A stretch of 64,000 nucleotides of DNA, taken from assembly GCA_048013815.1 (NCBI GenBank), contig CM106585.1, forward strand, positions 23,002,001 to 23,066,000. Direction: 5' to 3'. Numbering within the stretch: position 1 is the first letter of the stretch; the number at the start of each line of letters is the position of its first letter. Made by a program: the position numbers and the translations under genes. The stretch comes from Setoptus koraiensis (Eukaryota; Arthropoda). Below are positions 20,128 through 32,021 of this stretch, one piece after another. The notes below the pieces were generated by a model. It was not told the DNA's origin, ran no database searches, and was given only the letters and a program-made list of their open reading frames with translations.

Positions 20128-23100
20128 CTTCTGTTGTTGCTGTTGTTGATGTTGTTGCTGTTGTTGGTGCTGCTGATGCTGCTGTTGTAACTGTTGTTGC
20201 TGTTGCCAAGACATACCCAATACATTATAATCATTCTGCCAGTTTGTTGGTGGTGGATTCTTGCCGTCCGTGCAAGTAGTTGATTCAAATATTGCTCCTG
20301 GTTGGTGTGACTTTGCAGTAACTATCTGTTGCCGTAAGTACTCCTGATCAGTAGACGTGGTAGAGTGTTGCTGTTGCAAATGAGATATCGCGTCGGACAC
20401 CGCTTGTTGCCACACAGATGGTTGTGTCACTTTGCTGAATAAGTTATTAAACCTGGTATACTCTGGAGCGGAAGAAGAGGCAACTGGGAAAGTTACTCCG
20501 GCCACTGAGGCTGCTGGACCTTGTTGAATTGCCATAGTAGCAGATGATGATGAGGATATGACATGTGCTGCGCTATCTACAACTCCTGCAAGTAGGTTAG
20601 CTGATGATATAGGTAACAAAGACGATGAGCTCGGAGGATGGCGAGTTTCTTTGGAGAGATTGGGATCGAAAGAGCCAGGTGCTGAACCATTGACATTCAA
20701 AGGCACACAGACAGGTGAGTGCACAACCGGTCGGACAGATTGGCTCCTATTAGTAGATTGATTAGTCATCATTGATGCCGCTGTAGAGTTGTTCCAAACA
20801 CCAACTGAGGTTATGGCCCCCAATGAACCAGTAGTGTAGCTACTCTTAGATGAGTTAGTCATAGTAGACCCACTTGTCGTTTTTGCCATATTCATCAGAC
20901 TATTTTCTGGTCGCTGTAAACCCAGTTTTTTGATTACCTCGTTCAAATCTTTATTGGACTCATTGATAAGTGCATGAATCAAATGTTGAGCAATCCTGGT
21001 CGCTTCAGCCGATCCTTTGATGATGACACTTCGATCTGCTTGACCTTTCTGTTTTTCTACTTCAATATGAGCACATGAAACCTCGCGAACGGTATTAATG
21101 TTGCAGCCCTTCCTTCCAATAACCCTACTGATAGCGTTCGCAGGCACAATAACTTTTTTCGACTTCTTAACAACTTCTTTCCAGCCTTCTTCGCGTTTTT
21201 GAGATTTCTTGACCAGATTTGAAAGCTGGCTGTCATTGGTTATGTTGTGTGATGGGATAGATTGCCTGGAAGACATTGTTTGTTTGGCTATAGTCGCTGT
21301 CTTTGCTGGGACAAAAGTAACTGGAACTTCAATTGAGCTAAGTTGTCTCGTGAGTTGAATCTGTTGACTCCTGATAAGCTTTTGGTTGTCATCTGAGTGC
21401 ATGCTCGCGATAACATTTTTGGCAAAGATTTTTGAATCAACCTTGATATCATCAAATGATATATTTTCTTTTGACTTCATATTGTTGGTCTTGGATAAAG
21501 ATTGCTCATTACTTATCTTTGTGGTTAATTGTTTCTTATTAGTTGGATTCAGATTCTGTGACTGATTGTTTTGTTTGGCGTGAGGTTGTTTTGTTTGAAG
21601 AGATTGTTTACTAGCTTGGTTATTTTGTAGTTTCACAGTAGACTTCTTATTTATCAACGCATTAGTCAATATTGTGTCACGATTGACAATATCTAAAATG
21701 TCCAAGCTTTCACCATCATCGATCAAACTTTCGTCTTCTTCACTGTCTGATGTAGAACTAGACTCATCACTGCTCGATTCGTTGTTATTTCTGGATTGAG
21801 TTCCTGGCTTCTGAGTAGATTGTTTTTTATTTATGCTATCTTTTTTGCTTCCAATATTTTCTTTGGAATCACCAGTTTTAGCCCTCATCTGCTCTTGTTT
21901 TTCTTTTTTCTTCTGACGCTTTTTCTCCCTCCGTCTAGCAGCAGCTGCTTTCCTTGTTTCTTCACGGGACCTCTCTTGATCTATCTCTTGAAGTAGGATG
22001 CTGGCGTGTTTATTTGCTTCTGCAGCTTGCCTCTCTTTTGCCTGGTGTATTATTTCCATGCATTGCCGGCATTTTTTAAGCATATCTCCTTCAGTTATGA
22101 GAGCCATGAATCTATTGATTTCCTGGTCAGAGGGGAATTGTGTCACATGTTTCACCATCACTTTCACAACTTTTACATGACCTCTTCTGAACCCGGCCAT
22201 CAAACAAGAGACTTTTCGATTATCTTGACTATCGACATCCGCTCCAGCGTGAACAAGTAGATTTACCACGTCTATGTGGCCACCGTTGCAAGCCAGCCAG
22301 AGAGGTGAGTTTCCCTTCTTGTTTTTTATGTCGTAAGCGGCTCCTCGTTGTAATAAAAGTTCAACGAACTTACAGTGACCTTTATCAGCAGCAATCGTAA
22401 GGGCTGTGTCGCGCGAGGAGGGCACAGGTAAGGCATTTACGTCGGCTCCTTTGTCAAGAAGCACGCGACCCACGTCAACAAAGCCCCCAGACGCCGCTTC
22501 CATAAGAGGTGTCAAGCCGGTTTTTGCTCGATGTTCAGCATTGGCCTTCCTGTCTAGCAGTAAAGAGACAACATCCACACGGCCTTGGAAACATGCCAAT
22601 GTCAGTGCGGTGTTACGATTGGTCTCTATTTGTGCATTGATATCACTTCCCATATCTAGCAGTAATTTAACAGTAGGCGCGTGACCATTCATTGCGGCCA
22701 GCATTAGAGGAGATATACCCAACTTGGAACCGGTCCTAGAGTTAATTTCCGCACCATGATTAAGCAAGAGTTTTATGATATTCACATATCCCCCGGAGGC
22801 GGCTAAACTTAAAGGAGTGTAATCGCTGACATTCCGATGCTCTTTGTTGGCCCCTCGGTTAAGCAAAATTTCAACTACTTCGTACCTACCACTTGAGCAA
22901 GCTAGTGACAGGGCCGTGTCTTTTGTGCGCTCCGATTGTGACTCTAAGTCAGCACCGTTACTATGAAGAGTATGCACAATTTTGGAATATCCTGCTGTAG
23001 ATGCAAGCATTAGTGGGGTAAACCCTTTCTTGTCTCTATGCTCCACGTCAGCTCCACGATTCAAAAGTAGTTGAACAAGATCTTCATGACCCCCACTACA

Positions 23101-26100
23101 GGCTACTGTAAGAGCGGTGTCATGATTGCTATCTGTTTGTGAGTCAACCTCGATCGGTGGATACCAGGAGGCGGGTGATAAAACTGATGCCGCTGTGTTT
23201 GCATCGCTTGTAACGGACGGTCCCGGTTGTTGCGAGATGGCTCCCTGACTGACGCTCTGTGAATCGGTTTGAGCTGTTTGACAAGACTGATCTTGGTGTT
23301 GGGGTGGCTGCCTTGAATGCCTCGTCAGAGATTTGGGAGACTTTCCGAGGGATTTAGTCTTCCGAGGTGTTGATCCCAGAGATGTTGGAACCGGAGGCAA
23401 AGGAAGCTCATCTGAACTAGATCTGAATGGCTTCGGCTCCGGTACCAAATTGCAAAGGGAATTCGAAGGTTGTTGCACAGTATCTATAACACTTGTTTGA
23501 GGGGAATTTTCTGGGCAACCATGATCTGATATTGAAGGCGAGGATGGTGATATGGGAGAAGACGGACTGGAAGATACTTGATCCCCTGAAGATACACCTG
23601 TTTTAATGGATGGATCGTTTGAAGAAAACTCGTGCAGGAGTCTCAAGCTGTCTCCTAAGACATTATAATCATTCTGCCAGTTTGTTGGTGGTGGATTCTT
23701 GCCGTCTGTGCAAGTAGTTGATTCAAATATTGCTCCTGGTTGGTGTGACTTTGCAGTAACTATCTGTTGCCGTAAGTACTCCTGATCAGTAGACGTGGTA
23801 GAGTGTTGCTGTTGCAAATGAGATATCGCGTCGGACACCGCTTGTTGCCACACAGATGGTTGTGTCACTTTGCTGAATAAGTTATTAAACCTGGTATACT
23901 CTGGAGCGGAAGAAGAGGCAACTGGGAAAGTTACTCCGGCCACTGAGGCTGCTGGACCTTGTTGAATTGCCATAGTAGCAGATGATGATGAGGATATGAC
24001 ATGTGCTGCGCTATCTACAACTCCTGCAAGTAGGTTAGCTGATGATATAGGTAACAAAGACGATGAGCTTTGTGCATTGCGGGTTTCCTTTGGTAGATTG
24101 TGATCACCAATCATAGCATCCGTTAGAGTTTTGGAATTCAGGAGGATTTCATCAAGGTTCGAAACGACGGATTTATTAACACCGGGGCTTGTTCCACCTG
24201 ATCTGTCCATTTGTACGTGGCCAACAGCGGCCAGTTGCTGGGCTATGGCGGCTATTGAGGTGTCAGAAGGTGATTTTGGCTGGGTCTGTAACACTTGATG
24301 GTGTACAGATCTGTTTTGAATCAACGAGGTAAATGTAGGTTTTTTATCACTTGCCAATGCTGTTGCAAAAGAATCTGCAGCTTCTGCACTATTTGTCGAG
24401 CACGTAACAGATGTGGCCTGGAAGGTCGTTATGGTAGATTCTTGAGTTGTGGTTGACTGATCTTTGGGTGTTGACTCAGTGATGTTGCTATTCCATGAGG
24501 CAACAGGTGTACTTTGATTCAGATTGGTATCCCCGGATGTATCGTTCGTCTCGTCAATAGGGATGTCTATTTCATTATGATCTGATTGATCATTATTATT
24601 GTTGCTCTGAAAATCTGTGGTCGACTTACAGCTTCCTGGCATATGCCTACAGTTGAGCTCAACTCTTGGATCTTGGTGCATGCATGCCTGATTAGAATCA
24701 GCTATTGCTTTCGAAGGATCCGTGTGACATAAAGAAAGGCTGAGGTTGCCATCCGTGGTAGTATGATGTATTGATGCCATATCGAAAGAAGATACTAAAA
24801 CAGAAGAGCTGTTCTGTCTGTTGTCTAGATTGTTCGGCGCTGCCTGTTGCGGCAATTGATTGATATGAGATAAACACATTTCAATGGGCTGATTGTTGTT
24901 AGAATTGCTTTCATAGTTAGTAGGTAGCTTGCTTGTTGTTTCGTTGGATAAACTCGTGCTTCTATTAGCTGATGCTATTGCATTTAGATGTGAAGATTGA
25001 AGGCTATTAGGGTAATCGATGAGGAGTTGAACAATCGTGGTATGACCACCCTTCGCAGCTTCAATAAGCATTGTAGAACTGTCTCTTAGTCTGTGTGTGG
25101 GATCAGCTCCATTTGCTAGGAGGATTTCAACTACCTCTAGATGGCCATTTCCACAGGCTAGAGATAGTGGTGTGTGGTCACAGTTGGTTGTAGCTTTGTT
25201 CACGTCTGCTCCTCTGCTTATCAGAAATTCTACAGTGGGCCCATGACCAGAACCACAGGCCTTCATCAGGGGAGTTCTGCCACCTTCGGCTTCGTGCTCA
25301 ATATCAGCGCCTGAAGAAATCAAGAATTCTGCAACATCGGTGTGTCCGTTGTCACAAGCATACATTAGTGCAGTATCTCCTGAGCTGGTAGCTGCATTAA
25401 CATCGGCTCCGGCTACAATAAGATACTTAACGAGCTCAACATGACCCTCCTGGGCCGCCTCCATCAATGGGGTATTTGCTCCAGCGCTAATTTCTGCACC
25501 TGCTTTTATCAGAAAGTCGACTACGTCCAGGAAACCGCCACAGCATGCTAACGTCAGCGCCGTCTCAAGTGTTTCATCTGTTTGAGCGTTGATATCCGCG
25601 CCTTGACTCAGCAAGAGAGCAACCATTTCCTCGTGACCTTCTCTGGCTGCTTCCATGAGAGGGGTGTAACCTTCGTCATTAACTTCCTCGATGTTGGCGC
25701 CACGTTCCAACAACAACATAGCTAATTCTACATGGCCCCCACAAGCTGCAAGTGTTAGAGGTGACTCAAAACTGTCAGCTGGCATTGTGACTTGGGCACC
25801 AGAATTCAGTAGTAATCTAGCAACTTCCACATGCCCATCCATTGAGGCTTCCATCAAAGCAGTGTGCATCTCTTCGGTTTTGTGTTCCTGATCCGCACCG
25901 GCTTCTAGAAGAAATTTAACCATTTCTAACTGGCCTTTATAACAGGCAAGTGTCAACGCAGACTCTTTGAATTCATGAGAATGCGTGTTGATCGAGGCAC
26001 CTTTAGATATCAATAATTTTGCAACTTCAACATGACCGTTAGTGGCTGCTTCCATTAACGCCGTATGTCCACTATCATTATGTTCCTCCGTTGGAGCGCC

Positions 26101-26805
26101 AGCGTCTAATAATAGACTCACACATTCAGTGTGACCATTAGTAGCTGCCATGATCAGGGGCGTGTTACCTTGATTAGTTTGAGCGTTGATGGAAGCATTA
26201 CGATCAATAAGAAGTTTAACAATATCCGCATGACCAGAATTGGCAGCCTCCATTAAGGGCGTAGTGTCTTTGTGACCGCGATCCTCGATCTCGGCACCCA
26301 TGTCTAATATCATCTCAACAAGAAAATAACAACCAGCTGAGCATGCCGCTGAAAGCAGGCTCTCGCCCTCCTCTGTTAAAGAATCTATGCGACCTTCATC
26401 TAGGAATTGACGAACAGTTTCAATATCACCTTGGTTGCAGGCATCAACCAATAAATTAACGGAACAACTTTGCCTCGTTGTGGCTGATGAAGTAGGATTG
26501 GTATTGCTACAGGTATTTGAAGTAGTGACAATAGTCGCGTTTGCAGTTGTTTGTTGTGGTGAGTTGAGTTGTTGGTTATTATTGTTGATTATTGCTTGTG
26601 ATAGAGATGGTGCAGTTGTGGAGGAGGTGATATTGATTGGATTTGGGTTGGATGGCACCGCTACAGACCCTAGTGATAATGTGGTCGGTGCTTGCGCTGG
26701 AGAGGTTGTCGTTCCTGCAACAGATAATGAAGATGCAATAGACGATGTGGATGTAGACTTAATCGGTGCAGTTGTTGTTGCAGTCGCTGAATGTTGTTTA
26801 TTCAT
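19525..26805 (-). CDS. mask: MASK / ANKHD1-ANKRD17 orthologue: multiple ankyrin repeats, single KH domain
   Basis: A single uninterrupted exon of 2426 codons, the usual length class for Mask. A Ser/Thr/Asn-rich N-terminus (1-112) precedes the first ankyrin block of about 15 repeats (about 115-600; recurring TPLMEAA..GH and LL..GA). A low-complexity spacer follows, then the second block of about 10 repeats (about 1222-1555). Next come a highly charged KKRQKKKEK segment, an acidic serine stretch, and one KH domain at about 1882-1958 (VIVPANAISRVIGRKGCNIN, GRKG loop). A glutamine run lies at about 2197-2256. Mask is a scaffold that partners Yorkie/YAP in Hippo signalling and acts in receptor tyrosine kinase signalling. 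Two 137-residue blocks (about 912-1048 and 2058-2194) are almost identical in DNA. Absence of introns in so long a gene is unusual for animals. Confidence 0.95.
20222..20631 (-). repeat. Internal duplication in mask, copy A (C-terminal)
   Basis: 410 bp identical to 23660..24069 except for one base (20269 versus 23707), a synonymous threonine third position on the coding strand. Offset is 3438 bp, a multiple of three, with no indels, so both copies read in the same frame. Copy A sits between the KH domain and the glutamine run. Confidence 0.95.
23660..24069 (-). repeat. Internal duplication in mask, copy B (between ankyrin blocks)
   Basis: Partner of 20222..20631. Just outside the identical tract, on the 5' side of the gene, about ten codons still resemble each other (NLPKETR versus NLSKETR) but differ at several bases. 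Divergence therefore rises sharply at that edge. Confidence 0.95.
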
Positions 26806-29800
26806 AATAGTAATGATAATTCAGCTTATTGGGTTCAGATTAGCGGCGTTTGCTTAAATAGAAAATATATATCTCAGTATATATTACCAATAATAGTAAT
26901 AATAATAGTTGTTATGGTGATAATATCTAGTACTAGATGTACTGGGAAATAGTAATAATAAAAGATATATGTATCATGTAGTTGAAATAGCAGTATAGTA
27001 ATAATAGTAATGATACATCTTCAATAATATCTCTATATATTAATAGTAATAATAATATAATAATAATATAATAATAATAATAGTAATAATAATAATAATA
27101 ACAACGTAGATGGTTTTTTCTCTATTCCATTCAATCTCCAACTGCACTACTACTTTATTGTGTGTGTGTGTGTGTGCGTGTGTATGTGTGCACATGTGTT
27201 TGTGAGCATGTGTATGTGTCCGCCTATTTAAAGCCATTTTTCGATGCATAAACACCCGCTTACTCTTGATATTTGCACCGTGTATTCTTCCCCATTCGAA
27301 TCAGCATAGGTTTTTTTGTACATTACACAAGCACCAATTTTATGTTAAAGGGTGCAATGTTCATAACGTCCACCGCACTGCTATTTATTCTACGCCGCCT
27401 TCTACAGTGCATTTTTCTTGCTGAACAGTTAATGCTAGACAGGCACAGGTCGTGTGTGAGCACATGAGGCATATACAAATTGGACGGTAAATTCACTGCA
27501 CACACAACACACATTACACTTGGTGCACGCCGCACAAATGGATTTGTTGCACCTTCTGTGCCCTTGTGCAGCACAGAGAGTTTATATGGCGATTTGTTTG
27601 GTTTTGGACACCCCACATACAAAATCTTATACGCAGCTTCTGTGGTGCATTTAAAAGATGCACTGCCGACTATAGGCGAACAGTAGGTTTGCAAACTGTG
27701 CCAAATGCACAGTGAGCAAGAGCACAAATGGCTTTTCTAAATTGAAGAGAATCGTTCCATTTCTATAATAATGTGCCATCTTTATAAATACATTTTGCTA
27801 TTATACTGAAAGAGAGGGCATTCCGTTGGGTCACTGGAAAATCAATGAGAAAATCTTGTGCCACTTTCAACCTGGAGAGGCGCTCTAACACACTATTTCA
27901 TCAAATCAACAAAAAGTTACTCACATATTGAGTCTGGGGCCTACGAACAGCTGTTCGAGGTAACACGTTGGCTCTGCTGTTGGTGATGGTTTTGGCTCGA
28001 GACAGGAAGCGCCGCCTTGCAGACAAACTCGTAACAAACGCAAATACAAATGATGTCTTGAGCGTATTCGTCATTTAGAGCGTGTGTCGTGTGTGCAACG
28101 AATAGCGAGCACCATCAACTTTTCGGCATTGTGCTGCCGCAGACTACAGCGCCAATTGCAATGTGTTCTCAAGTCAGTGCTAAAAAAATCCGTCAGAGAC
28201 ACCAGTGGCGTTTTAAAATGTACAGCCAATCGCGGAGTGTCCCAATGGACATTTCCATTTTTCGATTGATACACTTACGCATGTAATCAAACAGATGAGC
28301 GCATACGATTTCCTTCGCAAGAGGGCGCGCTGCCCGTGGGCCTGGAGCCAGATACACCTAGATAGTGGACAAAACTAACTGTTACTCGATCACAGAAATC
28401 CTGGCAGCGCCGACCTGTCGGATTTTTTTCGCACTGAGCGCTGAAGCGCACACGCTACATTTATATATGATTATGACACCCTCTATCCGTAAAAAGAATC
28501 AGTTCATTTCTTGCATACACTCACACACACTCACTCGCACATGCATGCGCCCCCATGCAGTTGACCGTATGCTACACACAAGCACAAACATAGCAATGTG
28601 CTGATTGGCATGCCTTTCTGCTGCAACGATAGGCCGATGGTGCATGGGCACAAATGTGTGTGTGTGTGCCTATGAGCGTTGTTCCATCTTGATTCGTCCA
28701 CACTGTGCAATGAGAGCGTCGACGACGACGATCGCCAAGCGACCTCTCTTCATCATAATGCCTGCCATGATCGTTACATTGTGCGCCAATGAATAGATAT
28801 ATATGTGTTTGTTTGTCTGGCCGATCACAGGTCCGAAGTGTGTCTTAAAAAACTTGTGTTTAGACTCGAGTCGTCGTCGGCGGCGGCGGCGGCAACAACT
28901 CGCATTTACGCAATAGTGGGCTGGATAGTTTGCCCAAGAAATGCCGACCCGTTTTGCCGCACGCCGTGTGCAGTTCAAACTTTAAACTGCACAATGTGTG
29001 CTGCAGTAGAATAATAAGAAAAAAAAACCGACCGCAATCTTTATCGGCCCGAGCCTCACTAGTTTGCTCATGCGTAACACACACAAAAAACATGTGTTTG
29101 TTTAAACAAGTTGAGCGCGAAAAGATGGCTTCATCTGCGTCATCTGGTTACACGATGTCTGGCCTGCACCAACATTGCACACAATGGCGCATAGCGGAAA
29201 ACACCAATATGTCTTAATGTTATTATTTTGTTATTTCTAATCAATTCATCACCACTTGTTGTTGCAGCAAACATAAATGGACAGTGACAGCTAGACACTA
29301 ATGATGAGGTTGTCATTGAATTTTAATTAGTCAAACAACAATCCTTATCAAACAACAAACCTTATCCTAATCTCTACTGTGCAATGGATTAACAATATTA
29401 CAAGTGTATCTGCTGTTGCGTGCACAAAACAGTGACAACGGGCGGGGAGGGCCTGACTTTCAAAAGATAGATTTGAACGATAAGCTAGCTTAGCAGCGAG
29501 TCGCGCAAACAGAATTCAAATACATGCACGGTCTTACCATTAGTATGTATATATATACACACGCTAGTAAAGAATTGTTACTTTATTTTTGTTATATTGC
29601 CATACTGTTGCCGCTTCTGTTATTACTTTTTTTACTGCTGTTGCTATTTCTCTCTGTCTGCTACTGTTGCTGTTGTTGTTGCTATATCGGTAAGAATTCT
29701 CATGATGTTGTTGAAAGCGCATCTTTTCTACTGAAGTGCGCATTACAATCCTTTAGAACATGCATCTCGGGCTGTTCTATTTGTCTGTTACTGTCAATGA

Positions 29801-30113
29801 TGATGTCCCAAAGAGATAGATATATTTCCAACATATATCATACAACAATGTTTTATCTACCATTGTATATTAATATAGCAATCATATGTTGATCTTGCCA
29901 TATACCAAAGACGCTTACACAGTGACACAGACCCATATATTCCTATTGTCAGTAGGTTAGCATAAACAACTTATACTATTTGCCATCGATCATTTGCAGT
30001 CATCGTTCAGGCCCGTTTGTCCGGATATAAACCAAAATTTATTACGATTATATTTATATATATATATACATACATAGTTAGATTTACATCTATATTTACA
30101 TATTAAATAGTTG
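26806..30113. other. Intergenic region upstream of mask, with microsatellites
   Basis: TAA/ATA triplet runs at about 26890-27105, a (TG)n tract at about 27158-27190, and 27.2-29.2 kb rich in TGTGCA/GCACAC words. Many short overlapping frames occur on both strands without recognisable domains. Near the right end, a GTAAGA donor at 29690 and a tttgcag acceptor ending at 29999 could frame a 310-bp intron in the 5' untranslated region of the next gene; this is inference. Confidence 0.4.
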
Positions 30114-30611
30114 ATGATGAATCAAAATATTAACACTAGCAACATGGAGGAAATAATCAAGACTACAGCAAAAATTCAAGACACTGACAAGCCTTTAATA
30201 CAGACTCCCTTACGAACTTCACAACGAGGACCCGGTGTGGAATTTCAAGGAGTAAACAATAACTCTAGTCTTACTGAAAATATGTCCAAACAAAAGACAG
30301 ACAATGGAATAATGTTATTGAGCGGCAATCAAAAAGATTATGACAATGGAGTTGATAATCCATTTAGGCCTGGCAGTGATATTTGCAGAGAGGCTCAGCC
30401 AATTGTTGATTTCTACAAATCTGGACTCAATCATAGTCGTGCACAATCGCCTGTATTTCCCGGATCACAGCCTGGCTTTGGTAAAAATAATGATGGCAAG
30501 TTATTAGATAATGGCCTATACAACGATAGTAAACATAATGGAACAGCCAATAGGAAGAAAAAATCTTGTTGCAAATGTAGCAAGTGTTGGCCCTGTTGTA
30601 CCATATCCTAA
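30114..30611 (+). CDS. Small hydrophilic protein with Cys-rich, CAAX-like C-terminus
   Basis: A single-exon frame of 165 codons from ATG 30114 (a TTG precedes it in frame). I do not recognise the family. It is rich in Asn, Ser, Gln and Gly, with no signal peptide or membrane segment. A motif at about residues 83-106, DNPFRPGSDICREAQPIVDF, looks like a conserved block rather than low complexity. The last 18 residues form a basic, cysteine-dense tail (RKKKSCCKCSKCWPCCTIS). The final four, CTIS, fit a CAAX prenylation box, and the neighbouring cysteines next to lysines resemble palmitoylation sites of membrane-anchored small proteins. I infer a peripheral plasma-membrane protein. Codon use and the ordered C-terminus argue against a chance frame. 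Confidence 0.65.
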   Translation: MMNQNINTSNMEEIIKTTAKIQDTDKPLIQTPLRTSQRGPGVEFQGVNNNSSLTENMSKQKTDNGIMLLSGNQKDYDNGVDNPFRPGSDICREAQPIVDFYKSGLNHSRAQSPVFPGSQPGFGKNNDGKLLDNGLYNDSKHNGTANRKKKSCCKCSKCWPCCTIS

Positions 30612-32021
30612 ATATGTTTTTCATTCATTGATTTGCTATCTGTTAAGCAATTTCAGACAGCCTAATCTAAGTCCTACTAGCTCTTCTTCAATATAACCCA
30701 GATCAAGTTCAAGATCAGTGACAAATTCTGATGATGGTTATTATTGGTTATGTTCTTCTAAGCATTGTGTAATACAAGAAGATAGGAGATAGATAGACTC
30801 AATTTTGACAATGCTACTGTCTATGGATTGGTCAACTCTTATATCTGACTTGGTGTTGCCGCTGCTGTTGTTGTTGTTCACTGTCTGGGCTGCTGCTGCT
30901 AAATTATCTGAATATTCTGAATCTTACAGTATATGTTATTCTAATTTGTGATTCCCTGTATTAAATAAGTTGATAAGCTGATGGATTTTGTGCAGTTCCC
31001 CATCGTAGACTACTGACTTTCTGTTCAGTGATCAAGATTGATTGATCTCAAAGAGTCGCGAGGGAATCAAGCATTGCGACGATATCAGGACTAATACGCA
31101 CCGAAGTCTTCATGTGTATAACCTTTTGATCAAGAGTCTGAAGCTTTTGGGTTACTGGTTTCTGAATATCTGAAATATTAATTTCATTAGCTAATCAACT
31201 GTTCTATCCATGCCAAATATATAAAAAAAATAATAAATCAGCTTTATTCACGAAAAGTGAATGGATTTGTGAGATATTAACAAAGTGTGGAAAAATAAAT
31301 GAAAAGTTTTCAGTCGTTACTTGTTTTGCGATGCTATTTTCTTGTTTGGCCTCACAGCCTAAACTTTTAACCTACCTTTAATAGAACCTACTATAACTAT
31401 TCTGAAAACTTTATTGAGATTGATATCAACAACATAGGGTTCAATAACATCAAGACCATAACTTTGTTAATAACTTAGCGCGTGATCAATAAACGATGAA
31501 AACTCTTGGTTGCGGTCAAATTACTTTGAATGCTCAATATGAATTCAGCAATCAGTCGTGTGATCAAACTGGATAAGATTATCGACTGATAAAAGTTTGT
31601 TACGACATCTAGTGAATGCAGTCAATCATCTAACCAAAATATTCTACAATATATTTTATTTTAATATATAACATCAATAGAAACATTTTTGAAGATGACA
31701 TCATTAATAATTAGATCGTGCTCGTTATATCTTGAATGGTTTATGTAGGTCTCACAGAAGAGACCGAACTAATCTCTTTAGTATCCGTCTGATTGTTTAA
31801 TTCATTTGTTATAACAAAAAAATCGGTTTTTTAAAAAAATTATTGTGTATGTCTTCTTTGATTGTAACCGAACAAATAGTTTGCAACAATAACAAACGTA
31901 ATAGATATATATTTATATGTATTTAGTTTAAGTGATAGGGGGGAAGTATATCAGCATCAACTACTATTAAAATTAATACATTATTTTTAATAACGGGGAC
32001 AGAAGCGATGGATAGGTTTCA
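30612..32021. other. AT-rich intergenic region
   Basis: Convergent 3' regions of the CAAX-like gene (+) and the low-complexity secreted-protein gene (-). TTTAAT at 31985-31990 and TTTATT at about 31653-31658 read as ATTAAA and AATAAA on the minus strand and are candidate polyadenylation signals for the latter. No coding sequence recognised. Confidence 0.4.

Noticed and set aside
20028-20288. Ser/Asn-repeat frame inside mask
   Set aside because: Alternative frame of the polyglutamine codons in mask.
29524-29892. 122-codon hydrophobic frame upstream of the CAAX-like gene
   Set aside because: Mostly translation of TTG/CTG/TAT repeats. A GTAAGA donor lies inside it and downstream sequence is better read as the 5' leader of the next gene.
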